From Tritonibacter mobilis (GTDB lineage: Bacteria; Pseudomonadota; Alphaproteobacteria; Rhodobacterales; Rhodobacteraceae), in assembly GCF_001681715.1 (NCBI RefSeq), contig NZ_LNWY01000013.1:1-64000 (forward strand): a stretch of DNA of 64,000 nt, in the 5' to 3' direction. Below the pieces are notes generated by a model. That model did not search any database, was not told the DNA's origin, and worked only from the letters and a program-made list of their open reading frames with translations. Below, in pieces: positions 39,348 through 49,130 of the stretch. Every line of letters begins with the position of its first letter. Position 1 is the first letter of the stretch. Both the position numbers and the translations under genes were made by a program.

Positions 39348-40646
39348 TTATTCCGCTGCCATCACGCCGACGCGACCCGTTTTCTGAGCCTTGATGCGGT
39401 CTTCGATTTCTTCGCGGAAGTTGCGAATGAGACCCTGAATGGGCCAAGCAGCTGCATCACCCAATGCACAGATGGTGTGGCCTTCAACTTGTTTTGTGAC
39501 ATCCCAGAGCATGTCAATTTCTTCGAGTTCTGCTTCGCCCCGGACCAGACGATCCATGACGCGCATCATCCAGCCGGTGCCCTCACGGCACGGGGTACAC
39601 TGGCCGCAGCTCTCGTGTTTGTAGAATTTGGACAGACGCCAGATCGCTTTGATGATGTCGGTCTGTTTGTCCATCACGATCACCGCAGCGGTGCCAAGGC
39701 CGGAGCCCAACTCGCCGCGCAAGTAATCAAAATCCATGATCGCGTCGCGCATCTTCTCGCCGCGCACACAGGGCACGGAAGAGCCGCCGGGGATCACCGC
39801 CAGAAGGTTGTCCCAGCCGCCGCGAATGCCGCCGCAGTGTTTTTCGATGAGTTCCTCAAAGGAAATGCTCATCGCTTCCTCGACGACGCAGGGGTTGTTG
39901 ACGTGACCGGAGATCGCAAAGAGCTTGGTGCCCGCGTTGTTCTGACGGCCAAAACCCGCAAACCACTCCGCCCCGCGCCGCAGGATGGTCGGCACCACGG
40001 CGATGGATTCCACGTTGTTCACGGTGGTTGGGCAGCCATAAAGCCCTGCGCCTGCCGGGAATGGCGGCTTCATGCGCGGCATGCCTTTTTTGCCCTCAAG
40101 GCTCTCGATCAGGGCGGTTTCCTCGCCGCAAATGTAGGCCCCTGCCCCGTGGTGCAGGAAGACGTCGAAATCCCAGCCGGAGCCTGCGGCGTTTTTGCCC
40201 AAGAGACCCTTGTCGTAGCATTCGTCAATCGCCGCCTGCAGCGCCTCGCGCTCGCGGATATATTCGCCGCGCAGGTAGATGTAGCAGGTGTGCGCGTTCA
40301 TCGCGAAGGATGCGATCAGCGCGCCCTCGATCAGCGTATGCGGATCGTGACGCATGATTTCGCGGTCTTTGCAGGTGCCGGGCTCAGACTCATCGGCGTT
40401 GATCACCAGATAGGCCGGACGTCCGTCGCTTTCCTTGGGCATGAAGGACCATTTGAGGCCGGTGGGGAAGCCCGCACCGCCGCGCCCGCGCAGGCCGGAA
40501 TCCTTCATGGTTTGGATAATCCAGTCGCGCCCTTTTTCAATGAGGCCCGCCGTACCGTCCCAATGGCCACGCTTTTGTGCGCCCGCCAACGTGCGTTCGT
40601 GCATCCCGTAAAGGTTGGTAAAGATCCGGTCCTGATCCTTCAGCAT
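39348..40646 (-). CDS. nuoF: NADH-quinone oxidoreductase subunit F
   Basis: A 432-residue subunit where NADH binds and FMN is held; it carries cluster N3. FMN loop [20 protein letters not shown] site [19 protein letters not shown], and the N3 motif [13 protein letters not shown] with a later Cys (HTICALGD). It follows a small two-helix protein after 6 bases. Confidence 0.98.
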   Translation of the reverse strand: MLKDQDRIFTNLYGMHERTLAGAQKRGHWDGTAGLIEKGRDWIIQTMKDSGLRGRGGAGFPTGLKWSFMPKESDGRPAYLVINADESEPGTCKDREIMRHDPHTLIEGALIASFAMNAHTCYIYLRGEYIREREALQAAIDECYDKGLLGKNAAGSGWDFDVFLHHGAGAYICGEETALIESLEGKKGMPRMKPPFPAGAGLYGCPTTVNNVESIAVVPTILRRGAEWFAGFGRQNNAGTKLFAISGHVNNPCVVEEAMSISFEELIEKHCGGIRGGWDNLLAVIPGGSSVPCVRGEKMRDAIMDFDYLRGELGSGLGTAAVIVMDKQTDIIKAIWRLSKFYKHESCGQCTPCREGTGWMMRVMDRLVRGEAELEEIDMLWDVTKQVEGHTICALGDAAAWPIQGLIRNFREEIEDRIKAQKTGRVGVMAAE

Positions 40647-40652
40647 GTGTGC

Positions 40653-40883
40653 CTACCTTTGACTGTTCTGACGCATGCGCCAGAGTTGAATGATGTTGAC
40701 GCCCGCATAGATCATCGCCGCCAGAGCGGCGAAATCGAACAGCAGCGCATAGCGGCCCGGCAGGCCGATCGCGGGACCGATCAGAAGCGACAGGATCAGC
40801 CAGGCCACCATCGTGCCGGCGATCACCAGCGAGATGTGCCGCCCCTTGGCTGCAATGGCCTTATCCTGTTCGTCCTTCGTCAT
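40653..40883 (-). CDS. DUF5337-type two-helix membrane protein between nuoE and nuoF
   Basis: A 76-residue protein with a charged N-terminus (TKDEQDKAIAAKGRH) and two membrane helices (about 19-37 and 44-64). It resembles a short family I recall as DUF5337, found in Rhodobacterales nuo operons. Could serve as an accessory or assembly subunit; no biochemical data are known to me. Confidence 0.75.
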   Translation of the reverse strand: MTKDEQDKAIAAKGRHISLVIAGTMVAWLILSLLIGPAIGLPGRYALLFDFAALAAMIYAGVNIIQLWRMRQNSQR

Positions 40884-40935
40884 CGGGTCCAGTCATCCTT
40901 GACCACAGCGCACGGCCCATGGCCGCGATCTGCGA

Positions 40936-42168
40936 TTATGATTTGTCTTTATAACGGCCGTCTTTCTTGGCCGATTTGGCAAACTCGGTCTCTTCACCGG
41001 ATGCCAGTTGCTTGGCTTGGTCGATCCAGCCGTCACGTTCGATGCGGCCTTTAAACTTCAGGCGCGCATCAACCCAAGCCACCTCGGCCCCGGTCCATTT
41101 GGCGATCTGGTCAAAGTGGAAAAAGCCTAGCTCATTCAGTGTCTGTTCGAGCTTCGGCCCCACCCCTTTGAGGAGTTTGAGGTCGTCCGCCCCGCCCTCG
41201 CGCGCCGCTGTCAGCGTCTCGGGTGCTTTTTCCTCGACCGTCTCGGTCGCCTCAGCCTTAGGTTCTGCCTTGGGCTCCGTCACCTTCGCGGCGGCGGCCT
41301 CGGGCTGTGCCGGGGTGGCGGCGTCGGATTTCTTGACCGGCGCTTTTTTCTTAGGTGCGGCCTCTTTCTTGGCGTCCTCGGCCTGCTTTGCCGCTGGCTT
41401 GGGGCGCTCGGGCGCTGCCGGAGTGGGCTCTGCCGCAGCACGTCCGGCAACCACGCCATCTTTGCCGACCCAAGGGGTCAGCAGCGGTACTTCATCGCCC
41501 TGAATGCGCTTCACACCATCGCCAAGCTCGGTCGCCAGCGCGGCAGACGCGTTATACTGCGGCTTGTCCGCATCATAGTCCTTGAGCGAGGTTAGGCCGG
41601 ATTTTGGCTCTGCCGCGTAGCGGCCATTTTGCGGACCGGGCACAACAGCTTTGCCCGCAGCAAGATCGTCGATCAGCTTGGTAAAGCTCGCGGCGGTCAG
41701 ATCCTCGTAGTAGTCCTTGCCGATTTGCGCCATCGGCGCATTGGTGCAGGACCCGAGGCATTCCACCTCTTCCCAAGAGAACTTGCCATCCGCCGACAGC
41801 GTATGCGGCTTTGCGGCGATTTTGTCCTTGCAGACCGCGATCAGATCCTCAGCGCCGCAGATCATGCAGGAGGTGGTGCCGCAAACCTGAATATGCGCAA
41901 CAGAACCGGTCGGTTGCAGCTGGAACATAAAGTAGAAGGAGGCCACCTCCAGCACGCGGATATAGGCCATACCGAGCATATCGGCGACATATTCCAGCGC
42001 GGGTTTGGTGACCCAACCCTCTTGTTCCTGCGCGCGCCACAGGATCGGGATCACCGCCGAGGCCTGACGGCCCTCGGGGTATTTGGTTATTTGCGCCTCT
42101 GCCCAAGCCTGATTAGCGGGCGTAAAAGCGAAGCTGTCGGGTTGTTCGTGGTGCAGACGGCGCAGCAT
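40936..42168 (-). CDS. nuoE: NADH-quinone oxidoreductase subunit E with long C-terminal extension
   Basis: A 410-residue form. Residues 1-185 are a normal NuoE with the N1a cluster residues [10 protein letters not shown] (2 Cys) and CLGSCTNAP (2 Cys). Then follow about 140 residues rich in Ala, Pro, Lys and Glu, probably disordered, and a helix-hairpin-helix-like end: [20 protein letters not shown]. The extension more than doubles the usual ~170 length. It begins overlapping the previous gene's stop by one base (TAATG). Confidence 0.95.
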   Translation of the reverse strand: MLRRLHHEQPDSFAFTPANQAWAEAQITKYPEGRQASAVIPILWRAQEQEGWVTKPALEYVADMLGMAYIRVLEVASFYFMFQLQPTGSVAHIQVCGTTSCMICGAEDLIAVCKDKIAAKPHTLSADGKFSWEEVECLGSCTNAPMAQIGKDYYEDLTAASFTKLIDDLAAGKAVVPGPQNGRYAAEPKSGLTSLKDYDADKPQYNASAALATELGDGVKRIQGDEVPLLTPWVGKDGVVAGRAAAEPTPAAPERPKPAAKQAEDAKKEAAPKKKAPVKKSDAATPAQPEAAAAKVTEPKAEPKAEATETVEEKAPETLTAAREGGADDLKLLKGVGPKLEQTLNELGFFHFDQIAKWTGAEVAWVDARLKFKGRIERDGWIDQAKQLASGEETEFAKSAKKDGRYKDKS

Positions 42169-42437
42169 TACTTGTCGAACTCCTCAAGCAGAATGCAGGT
42201 CGATGTAAGCGCCCCTTCGGGAATCTCCTGACCAGCGGCTTTGGCGTCGAAAGCGGCATCGGTGGCGTTCAGGCGGCAGATGTATTCATCATACTCATCC
42301 TCGACGAGGATCACGCCCTCGCGCACATGCACATAGCCGACAGACTCGGCGATGAGATCCGCCAAGGATTTCTCTGCCAGTGCGGTTTGGCCGATGAGGC
42401 ACAGGGAAACCCCTGCAATAAGAGCGCGCAGTGTCAT
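42168..42437 (-). CDS. Small exported protein between nuoD and nuoE
   Basis: An 89-residue protein with a signal peptide ([19 protein letters not shown]) and a mature acidic domain [21 protein letters not shown], with two Cys (YICRLNAT and STCILLEE). It overlaps nuoD by 4 bases and nuoE by one. Family not recognised. The position implies co-synthesis with complex I. Confidence 0.75.
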   Translation of the reverse strand: MTLRALIAGVSLCLIGQTALAEKSLADLIAESVGYVHVREGVILVEDEYDEYICRLNATDAAFDAKAAGQEIPEGALTSTCILLEEFDK

Positions 42438-43651
42438 CGGTCAATCTCCCCGAACACGATGTCCATGGTTCCAATAATTGCGGCAACATCCGCGAGTTGG
42501 TGGCCCTTGGCGACGTAATCCATCGCCTGAAGGTGCAAGAACCCCGGCGCGCGCAGCTTGGCGCGATAGGGTTTGTTGGTGCCATCCGCCACCAGATAGA
42601 CGCCGAATTCGCCCTTGGGGGCCTCAACCGCGGCGTAGACCTCGCCCTCGGGGACGTGGAAGCCTTCGGTGTAGAGCTTGAAGTGGTGGATCAGGCTCTC
42701 CATCGAGGTTTTCATATCGCTGCGTTTGGGCGGGCTGATCTTGCCCCGCGCCATGACGTCGCCCGTGGCCTCGCGCAGTTTTGCGATGGCCTGACGGATG
42801 ATCGACAGCGACTGGCGCATCTCTTCCATGCGGACAAGGTAGCGATCATAACAGTCGCCGTTTTTGCCAACCGGGATCTGGAATTCGAACTCGTCGTAGC
42901 ATTCATAGGGCTGCGCGCGGCGCAAATCCCATGCAAGGCCGGAGCCGCGCACCATGACACCCGAAAAGCCGTATTTCTGAATGTCGTCTTCGGTAACCAC
43001 GCCAATGTCGCAGTTACGCTGCTTGAAGATGCGGTTTTCCGTCAGCAAGCCGTCGATGTCATCCATCACCTTGGGGAATTCCATCGCCCAGAGGTCGATA
43101 TCATCGAGGAGCTCATCCGGCAGGTCCTGATGCACACCACCGGGGCGGAAGTAGGCCGCGTGCAGACGTGCACCACACGCCCGCTCGTAGAAGATCATCA
43201 GCTTTTCGCGTTCTTCAAAGCCCCAGAGCGGCGGCGTCAGCGCGCCCACGTCCATCGCCTGCGTGGTGACGTTCAAGAGGTGATTGAGAATGCGCCCGAT
43301 TTCCGAATAAAGAACCCGGATGAGCTGCGCGCGGCGCGGCACCTCAACCCCGGTGAGTTTCTCGATCGCCAGACACCATGCATGCTCCTGATTCATCGGC
43401 GCCACATAATCGAGGCGGTCGAAATACGGCAGGTTCTGCAGGTAGGTGCGGCTCTCCATCAGCTTTTCGGTGCCGCGGTGCAAAAGGCCGATATGCGGGT
43501 CGCAGCGTTCCACGATCTCGCCGTCCAGTTCCAGCACCAGACGCAAAACGCCGTGGGCCGCCGGGTGTTGCGGGCCGAAGTTGATGTTGAAGTTACGGAT
43601 CTTCTGCTCGCCCGTCTGGGCGTCGTCGAAACCTTTGGAGCCGTCCATCAT
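42434..43651 (-). CDS. nuoD: NADH-quinone oxidoreductase subunit D
   Basis: A 405-residue subunit of the quinone-reduction module. Conserved [22 protein letters not shown] (split over the start), [14 protein letters not shown] and the quinone-site region [17 protein letters not shown] are seen. Overlaps nuoC by 4 bases. Confidence 0.98.
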   Translation of the reverse strand: MMDGSKGFDDAQTGEQKIRNFNINFGPQHPAAHGVLRLVLELDGEIVERCDPHIGLLHRGTEKLMESRTYLQNLPYFDRLDYVAPMNQEHAWCLAIEKLTGVEVPRRAQLIRVLYSEIGRILNHLLNVTTQAMDVGALTPPLWGFEEREKLMIFYERACGARLHAAYFRPGGVHQDLPDELLDDIDLWAMEFPKVMDDIDGLLTENRIFKQRNCDIGVVTEDDIQKYGFSGVMVRGSGLAWDLRRAQPYECYDEFEFQIPVGKNGDCYDRYLVRMEEMRQSLSIIRQAIAKLREATGDVMARGKISPPKRSDMKTSMESLIHHFKLYTEGFHVPEGEVYAAVEAPKGEFGVYLVADGTNKPYRAKLRAPGFLHLQAMDYVAKGHQLADVAAIIGTMDIVFGEIDR

Positions 43652-44253
43652 TTCGCCCCCTCTTTCTCGTCACCGGGCAGGATGTAGTCGGCACCCTCCC
43701 ATGGGCTCATGAAGTCAAACTGGCGGTATTCCTGAACCAGTTTCACCGGCTCGTAGACCACGCGCTTTTGCGCCTCGTCATAGCGGACTTCGGTGTAGCC
43801 GGTGGTCGGGAAATCCTTGCGCAGCGGGTGGCCGCGAAAGCCGTAGTCCGTCAGCAGGCGGCGCAAGTCCGGGTGACCTGTGAACAGGATGCCGAACATG
43901 TCAAAGACTTCGCGCTCGAACCAGTTGGCGGAGGGGTGCACATCCACGATGGAGGGCACCATGTCCTCTTCGCGCACCGCAACCCGCAGGCGAATGCGGT
44001 GGTTCTGGTACATCGACAGCAGGTGATACACCACGTCAAAGCGCTTGGTGCGCTCGGGGTAATCGACGGCGGTGATGTCAACCAAGGTGGAGAACCGGCA
44101 AGCGCTGTCCACGCGCAGGAACTCCACAAGACCTGCGATATTGGCCGGTTTCACGTCGATATTCAGCTCGCCATGCGCGATGTCCCAGGACAACACACAA
44201 TCGGGGCGCTTGGCTTCGATCTGATGGCCAAGGTCTTGCAATGCTTCAATCAT
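43648..44253 (-). CDS. nuoC: NADH-quinone oxidoreductase subunit C
   Basis: A 201-residue 30-kDa-type subunit. [23 protein letters not shown] and the family signature [22 protein letters not shown]...GHPLRKDFP are present. A separate gene, not fused to nuoD. AGGAG precedes the ATG. Confidence 0.98.
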   Translation of the reverse strand: MIEALQDLGHQIEAKRPDCVLSWDIAHGELNIDVKPANIAGLVEFLRVDSACRFSTLVDITAVDYPERTKRFDVVYHLLSMYQNHRIRLRVAVREEDMVPSIVDVHPSANWFEREVFDMFGILFTGHPDLRRLLTDYGFRGHPLRKDFPTTGYTEVRYDEAQKRVVYEPVKLVQEYRQFDFMSPWEGADYILPGDEKEGAK

Positions 44254-44268
44254 CTGTGTCTCCTGCCC

Positions 44269-44793
44269 TTAGCGCACAAGGGTGCCGGTGCGGCGGATCT
44301 TGCGCTGCAGTTGCATCAGCCCATAAAGCAGCGCCTCTGCGGTGGGCGGGCAGCCGGGCACGTAGATGTCGACCGGCACGATCCGGTCACAACCGCGCAC
44401 GACGGAATAGCTGTAGTGGTAATAGCCACCGCCATTGGCGCAGGACCCCATCGAGATCACGTAGCGCGGCTCTGGCATCTGGTCGTAGACCTTGCGCAGC
44501 GCCGGGGCCATTTTGTTGGTGAGGGTGCCCGCAACAATCATCACATCCGATTGACGCGGGGACGCGCGCGGCGCGATGCCGAAGCGTTCGGCGTCATAGC
44601 GTGGCATGGAGGTATGCATCATCTCAACCGCGCAGCAGGCCAGACCAAAGGTCATCCAGTGCAGCGATCCGGTACGCGCCCAGTTGATGATATCTTCGGC
44701 AGAGGTCAGCAGAAACCCTTTGTCCTGCAGTTCTGCGTTGAGGGCCTGAGTGACCACTTCCTTGTCGACACCTGCGGTGTTCGCGCCAGCCAT
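44269..44793 (-). CDS. nuoB: NADH-quinone oxidoreductase subunit B
   Basis: A 174-residue subunit that carries the terminal cluster N2 which reduces quinone. Cluster residues are in [18 protein letters not shown] and [11 protein letters not shown]. Three in-frame ATGs are possible (44823, 44802, 44793). The last gives [12 protein letters not shown] and overlaps the nuoA stop by one base (TGATG), so it is chosen; the second has the better ribosome binding site spacing. Confidence 0.95.
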   Translation of the reverse strand: MAGANTAGVDKEVVTQALNAELQDKGFLLTSAEDIINWARTGSLHWMTFGLACCAVEMMHTSMPRYDAERFGIAPRASPRQSDVMIVAGTLTNKMAPALRKVYDQMPEPRYVISMGSCANGGGYYHYSYSVVRGCDRIVPVDIYVPGCPPTAEALLYGLMQLQRKIRRTGTLVR

Positions 44794-45158
44794 CACTCCC
44801 ATTCCAGAGCCCCTTTCTTCCACTCGTAGGCAAAGCCAATGGTCAGAACGCCCAGGAACACCATCATGGACCAGAAGCCGGTATCGCTGATGTCCTTAAA
44901 GCCAACGGCCCAAGGGAACAGGAAGGCAATTTCCAGATCGAAGATGATGAACAGGATCGAGACCAGATAAAAGCGCACGTCGAATTTCATGCGGGCGTCA
45001 TCGAATGCGTTGAAACCGCACTCATAGGCGCTGACTTTTTCAGGGTCGGGATTGCGCACCGCAACAACAACGGCAGCAAGAATAAGCACGAGACCAAGGC
45101 CGATGGCGACGGCCAAAAACACCAGAATGGGCAGGTATTCCCGCAACATCTCTTCCAC
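44793..45158 (-). CDS. nuoA: NADH-quinone oxidoreductase subunit A
   Basis: A 121-residue membrane subunit with three helices and the conserved loop [30 protein letters not shown]. The GTG at 45158 ([12 protein letters not shown]) has AAAGGAG at 8 bases and is chosen over an upstream ATG. First gene of the complex I operon. Confidence 0.95.
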   Translation of the reverse strand: MEEMLREYLPILVFLAVAIGLGLVLILAAVVVAVRNPDPEKVSAYECGFNAFDDARMKFDVRFYLVSILFIIFDLEIAFLFPWAVGFKDISDTGFWSMMVFLGVLTIGFAYEWKKGALEWE

Positions 45159-45228
45159 GAGTGGCTCCTTTCCGCGCACACGGCAAGATCTGCTCGTGCA
45201 CCGTCAATTGGCGTGTTGACTTGCGCCG

Positions 45229-45257
45229 TTACTACTCCTGTCCCTACAGACCGTCAA
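45229..45257 (-). promoter_or_regulatory. Putative nuo operon promoter
   Basis: On the - strand TTGACG (45252-45257) and TAGTAA (45229-45234) are 17 bases apart, 71-99 bases upstream of nuoA. A fair housekeeping-sigma match; the transcription start is not known. Confidence 0.45.
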
Positions 45258-45353
45258 CCAAGGGGAAGTTAATGTGAAAAGCTTTATTGGCCAGTTTCGC
45301 AGCAGTGCAACAATACCCTAAAACCTTATGGTTTCACTCAGTTTTTAAGCTGC

Positions 45354-45381
45354 GAAAAACGGGCGCAAATTTGCTGCGCCC
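45354..45381 (-). terminator. Terminator of leucine-catabolism operon
   Basis: On -, a GGGCGCA stem pairs with TGCGCCC around a 7-base loop and is followed by GTTTTTC. It lies 18 bases past the stop of the enoyl-CoA hydratase gene. Confidence 0.8.
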
Positions 45382-45398
45382 GAGGGGGATGAATCCCC

Positions 45399-46190
45399 TT
45401 ATTTGTCACGCCAAGAGGGGCGCCGTTTTTCAAAAAACGCATTGATGCCTTCGACCGCTTCCGGGCTCTCCCAGCGGGTGACGAGGGCGGAAATGGTAAA
45501 ATCGATTGTGGATTTATCGATCTTAGGACCCAGTGCGCGGGCCAGAGCCTTGGCATCGGCCACCGCACCGGGCGCACAATCGAGGTAGGGAGTTACCTCT
45601 GCCTCCACTGCGGCATCAAGTGAGTCGGCAGAAACGGCGCGACTGAGCAAGCCCAGCTCCACCGCTTCCGACGCATCAAAAAGCCGCGCCGACATAAAGA
45701 CGCGCCGCGCGCGCGCCTCGCCCATGCGGGCGATGACATAGGGGCCGATGGTGGCGGGGATCAGGCCAAGGCGGGTCTCGGTGAGGCCCATCTTGAGGCT
45801 GTCGACACCGATGGCCACATCACAGACCGAGGCCATGCCCACGCCACCGCCGAACGCGTTGCCCTGTAGCCGCCCGATCAAGGGCTGCGGCAAGGTGTTC
45901 AGAAGGTTCAGCATTTCCGCCAGCACCCGCGCCTCGCGGGCGCGAGTCTCGGCATCCGCATCCATCTGCGCCTGCATCCACGCCAGATCGCCCCCGGCGC
46001 AGAAGCTCTTGCCCGCGCCGGTCAAGACCACCACACGCACGCTTTGGTCCGCAGCCAGCGCGCGCGCTGCATCCTGCAATTCCTGCAGCATCTGTCCCGA
46101 CATGGCGTTGTGCTTTTCGGGACGGTTGAGCGTCAGGGTCGCCACGCCGCGATCATCGCGCGTGAGCGTTAGCGTGTCATACATGGCCAA
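45399..46190 (-). CDS. liuC: Enoyl-CoA hydratase family protein, likely methylglutaconyl-CoA hydratase
   Basis: A 263-residue crotonase-fold enzyme. LNRPEKHNAMSGQM, oxyanion-hole segment AGKSFCAGGDLAWM and the GNAFGGGVGMASVCDVAI region with ETRLGLIPATIGPYV are typical. In this cluster it is best placed as the hydratase that turns 3-methylglutaconyl-CoA into HMG-CoA in leucine breakdown; that specificity comes from context. Last gene before the terminator. Confidence 0.88.
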   Translation of the reverse strand: MAMYDTLTLTRDDRGVATLTLNRPEKHNAMSGQMLQELQDAARALAADQSVRVVVLTGAGKSFCAGGDLAWMQAQMDADAETRAREARVLAEMLNLLNTLPQPLIGRLQGNAFGGGVGMASVCDVAIGVDSLKMGLTETRLGLIPATIGPYVIARMGEARARRVFMSARLFDASEAVELGLLSRAVSADSLDAAVEAEVTPYLDCAPGAVADAKALARALGPKIDKSTIDFTISALVTRWESPEAVEGINAFFEKRRPSWRDK

Positions 46191-46213
46191 AGGGTCCTTA
46201 TTATGATGAAGGG

Positions 46214-47080
46214 TCAGGCATCGGCGGCAATGGGGCGCAGGGCGCGCGCCATGGCGGCGGCCTCCTGCAGGACATTACCATCCAGCCCAGTGTCATAGCC
46301 CAGCCGGGTCAGGTGTTCGTGCACAACCTCGGTGGCGACATTGCCCGCCGCACCCGGCGCATAGGGACAGCCGCCAAGCCCGCCCACGGCGGCATCAAAC
46401 ACCCGCACGCCCAGCGCCAGCGAGGCGTCGATATTGCCCACGGCCCGGCCTGCGGTGTCGTGGTAATGCCCCGCAAGCCGCGTCACTGGCACGGCGTCTT
46501 TGACCGCAATCAGCATCTTGGCGATCTTGTCGGGGGTGGCCTTGCCGATGGTGTCGCCCAGCGAGATCTCATAGCAGCCCATCGAGAACAGCCGATCCGC
46601 GACCTCGGCCACTTTGTCGGGGGCGACAGCGCCATCATAGGGGCAGTCGGTCACGCAGGAGACATAACCCCGCACCGGCAGGTCGATATGGCGCGCGGCC
46701 TCCAGAATGGGGGCAAAGCGTTCAATACTCTCGGCAATCGAGGCATTGATATTGGCCTGCGAAAACCCCTCGGATGCGGAGGCAAAAATGGCGATTTCAT
46801 CGGCGCGCGCAGCCAGTGCGTCTTCATAGCCCCGCATATTCGGGGTGAGCGCCGCATAGCGCACGCCTTTGGCCTTGGTGATCCCGGCCAGCACATCGGC
46901 GCTACCGGCCATCTGCGGCACCCATTTCGGCGACACGAAGCTTGCCACCTCGATCCGGGAAAAGCCTGCGCGGCTGAGGCAATCCACCAGCGCCACCTTG
47001 TCGGCGACGGGGATGTCGCGCTTTTCGTTTTGCAGCCCGTCACGTGGGCCCACCTCAAAGATCTCGACGCGGTCTTTCAT
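46214..47080 (-). CDS. hmgL: Hydroxymethylglutaryl-CoA lyase
   Basis: A 288-residue metal-dependent TIM-barrel lyase that splits HMG-CoA to acetyl-CoA and acetoacetate, the last step of leucine degradation. EVGPRDGLQNEK at the start, GHYHDTAGRAVGN in the middle and the loop GGLGGCPYAPGAAGNVATE with the catalytic Cys are all present. 32 bases follow mccA. Confidence 0.96.
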   Translation of the reverse strand: MKDRVEIFEVGPRDGLQNEKRDIPVADKVALVDCLSRAGFSRIEVASFVSPKWVPQMAGSADVLAGITKAKGVRYAALTPNMRGYEDALAARADEIAIFASASEGFSQANINASIAESIERFAPILEAARHIDLPVRGYVSCVTDCPYDGAVAPDKVAEVADRLFSMGCYEISLGDTIGKATPDKIAKMLIAVKDAVPVTRLAGHYHDTAGRAVGNIDASLALGVRVFDAAVGGLGGCPYAPGAAGNVATEVVHEHLTRLGYDTGLDGNVLQEAAAMARALRPIAADA

Positions 47081-47112
47081 GGGTTTTGCTCCTCCCGGTT
47101 CATGGGCGCGGC

Positions 47113-49050
47113 TCAGGCGTCTTCCTCCAGCCGGACCAGCGCTGCTCCAGCCTCCACCTGATCGCCCGCTTGCGCAAGAACTTCTGCAACCACGCCGTCA
47201 CGGGCGGCCAGCAAAGAGTGCTCCATTTTCATCGCCTCCAGGATCGCGAGCCGGTCGCCTTCTTTGACTGCAGCGCCTGCCTCGGCAAAGACCGCCTTGA
47301 CCAAGCCCGGCATCGGGGCCTCGATCAGGTTGCCATCCCCGGCGGCGCCTGCGGCGCGGTCCAGCGGGTCGATCACCGTAAAGCTCAGCCCGTAGTGATC
47401 AAACACCGTGATCGTGTCGCCGCAGATCGAAAGGGGCGGCAGGGGCATGCTGCCAATCACCCAGCCTGAGGCCATGCGGTTCACGGCGATATGCGCGCCC
47501 TCAATCGTCCAGTCCTGACGGTCGGGGCCGTCGACCTCGACAGTGGCCTCAAACTGCTCGCCCTGCCACTCCAGCGTGACGGAGCGATGCAGGTCGGCCC
47601 ACAGCGTAAAGCCCATCTCGGGGCGCGCCTCGATCAGATCAAGCGCAGCCATCGCTGCGGCGGCCTTATGCTCGGGCTTGGCGACCGGTGCTGCCGCGAG
47701 TGCGTCGAGATCACGTGCGATCAGGCCCGTGTCCACGTCGCCTGCGGCAAAGCCCGCGTGACGGGTCAGTGCGCCAAGGAAGGCAAGGTTGGTGACAGTT
47801 CCGGCAACCTCGGTGCGGGCCAGCGCGTCATCCAGCTGGCGCAGCGCTGCAGCGCGGGAGGGGCCATGTACGATCACCTTAGAGATCATCGGATCATACC
47901 ACGGGCTGATGGTGTCCCCTGCCCTCACCCCGCTGTCGGCGCGCACACCTTTGGGGAAGGCCAGATGCGAGAGCGTGCCGGTGGCGGGCAAAAAGCCCTT
48001 GGGCACGTCCTCGGCATAAAGCCGCGCCTCAAAGGCGTGACCGCTGATGGAGAGATCCTCCTGCTGCAGGGGCAACCCTTCGCCAGAGGCGACGCGTAAC
48101 TGCCATTCCACCAGATCAACGCCAGTGATGAGTTCGGTTACCGGGTGCTCGACCTGCAAACGGGTGTTCATCTCCATGAACCAGAACCCGTCCGCACGCA
48201 GCCCGTCTGAGCCGTCCACAATGAACTCCACCGTGCCTGCGCCCGCATAGCCGATCGCCTCGGCCGCACGCACTGCGGCCTGCCCCATGGCGGCGCGCAT
48301 CTCTTCGGTCATGCCGGGGGCCGGGGCTTCTTCGATCACCTTTTGGTGGCGGCGCTGCAGCGAACAGTCACGTTCAAAGAGATGCACCGCCGATGTGCCG
48401 TCGCCAAAGACCTGCACCTCGATATGGCGTGGTTTCTGGATATATTTTTCAATCAATACCGCCGGGTTGCCAAAGGATGTGGTGGCTTCGCCCTGCGCCG
48501 AGGCCAGCGCATCGTTGAAATCCTTGGGGTCCTCGACCAGCCGCATACCCTTGCCACCGCCGCCTGCAACCGCTTTGATCAGGACCGGATAGCCGATGCT
48601 CTCGGACTGTTCGGCGAGGAAGCCCGCGTCCTGAGTGTCACCGTGATAGCCGGGAACAACGGGCACGCCTGCCTCTTCCATCAGAGCCTTGGCGGCGTCC
48701 TTGAGACCCATTTTGCGGATCGCACTGGCAGAGGGACCGATGAAGGCGAGACCTGCGGCCTCGACCTTTTCTACGAAATCGGGGTTTTCAGAGAGAAACC
48801 CATAGCCCGGATGTATGCCTTGCGCGCCGGTGGTTTTGGCGGCGGCGAGGATCTCGTCCTGCAGCAGGTAGCTATCCGCCGGGGCAGGTCCATGACCGAT
48901 ATGGACAGCCTCATCCGCAAGCGCCACATGTTTGGCGTCTCGGTCGGCATCGGAGTAAACGGCGACGGTGCGTACACCCAGACGACGGGCGGTTTCCATC
49001 ACCCGGCATGCAATTTCGCCACGGTTGGCAATCAGGATCTTGTTGAACAT
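47113..49050 (-). CDS. mccA: Methylcrotonyl-CoA carboxylase biotin-carrying (alpha) subunit
   Basis: A 645-residue subunit that carboxylates its biotin with ATP and bicarbonate. The N-terminus KILIANRGEIACRVMETARR, ATP-grasp motif AVAGGGGKGMRLV, and C-terminal biotin site LEAMKMEHS (Lys carries biotin) are seen. Works with MccB. A repeat copy lies between mccB and mccA; AAAAGGAGC precedes the start. Confidence 0.95.
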   Translation of the reverse strand: MFNKILIANRGEIACRVMETARRLGVRTVAVYSDADRDAKHVALADEAVHIGHGPAPADSYLLQDEILAAAKTTGAQGIHPGYGFLSENPDFVEKVEAAGLAFIGPSASAIRKMGLKDAAKALMEEAGVPVVPGYHGDTQDAGFLAEQSESIGYPVLIKAVAGGGGKGMRLVEDPKDFNDALASAQGEATTSFGNPAVLIEKYIQKPRHIEVQVFGDGTSAVHLFERDCSLQRRHQKVIEEAPAPGMTEEMRAAMGQAAVRAAEAIGYAGAGTVEFIVDGSDGLRADGFWFMEMNTRLQVEHPVTELITGVDLVEWQLRVASGEGLPLQQEDLSISGHAFEARLYAEDVPKGFLPATGTLSHLAFPKGVRADSGVRAGDTISPWYDPMISKVIVHGPSRAAALRQLDDALARTEVAGTVTNLAFLGALTRHAGFAAGDVDTGLIARDLDALAAAPVAKPEHKAAAAMAALDLIEARPEMGFTLWADLHRSVTLEWQGEQFEATVEVDGPDRQDWTIEGAHIAVNRMASGWVIGSMPLPPLSICGDTITVFDHYGLSFTVIDPLDRAAGAAGDGNLIEAPMPGLVKAVFAEAGAAVKEGDRLAILEAMKMEHSLLAARDGVVAEVLAQAGDQVEAGAALVRLEEDA

Positions 49051-49080
49051 CTTGCGGTGCTCCTTTTGAGGGACCGTCGC

Positions 49081-49128
49081 GGCCGGGGGCTCTGCCCCCG
49101 GACCCCCGGGATATTTGAGGTTAGAAGA
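49081..49128 (-). repeat. Intergenic repeat, copy 4
   Basis: On -, CTTCTAACCTCAAATATCCCGGGGG is followed by the hairpin CGGGGGC-AGA-GCCCCCG (49084-49100). It begins 2 bases after the mccB stop, inside a run of co-directional genes, so it does not fully block transcription into mccA. Confidence 0.75.
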
Positions 49129-49130
49129 GG

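Noticed and set aside
39477-41054. A 525-codon open frame opposite nuoF and the small membrane protein gene
   Set aside because: Spans several genes on the other strand and has no coding features of its own.
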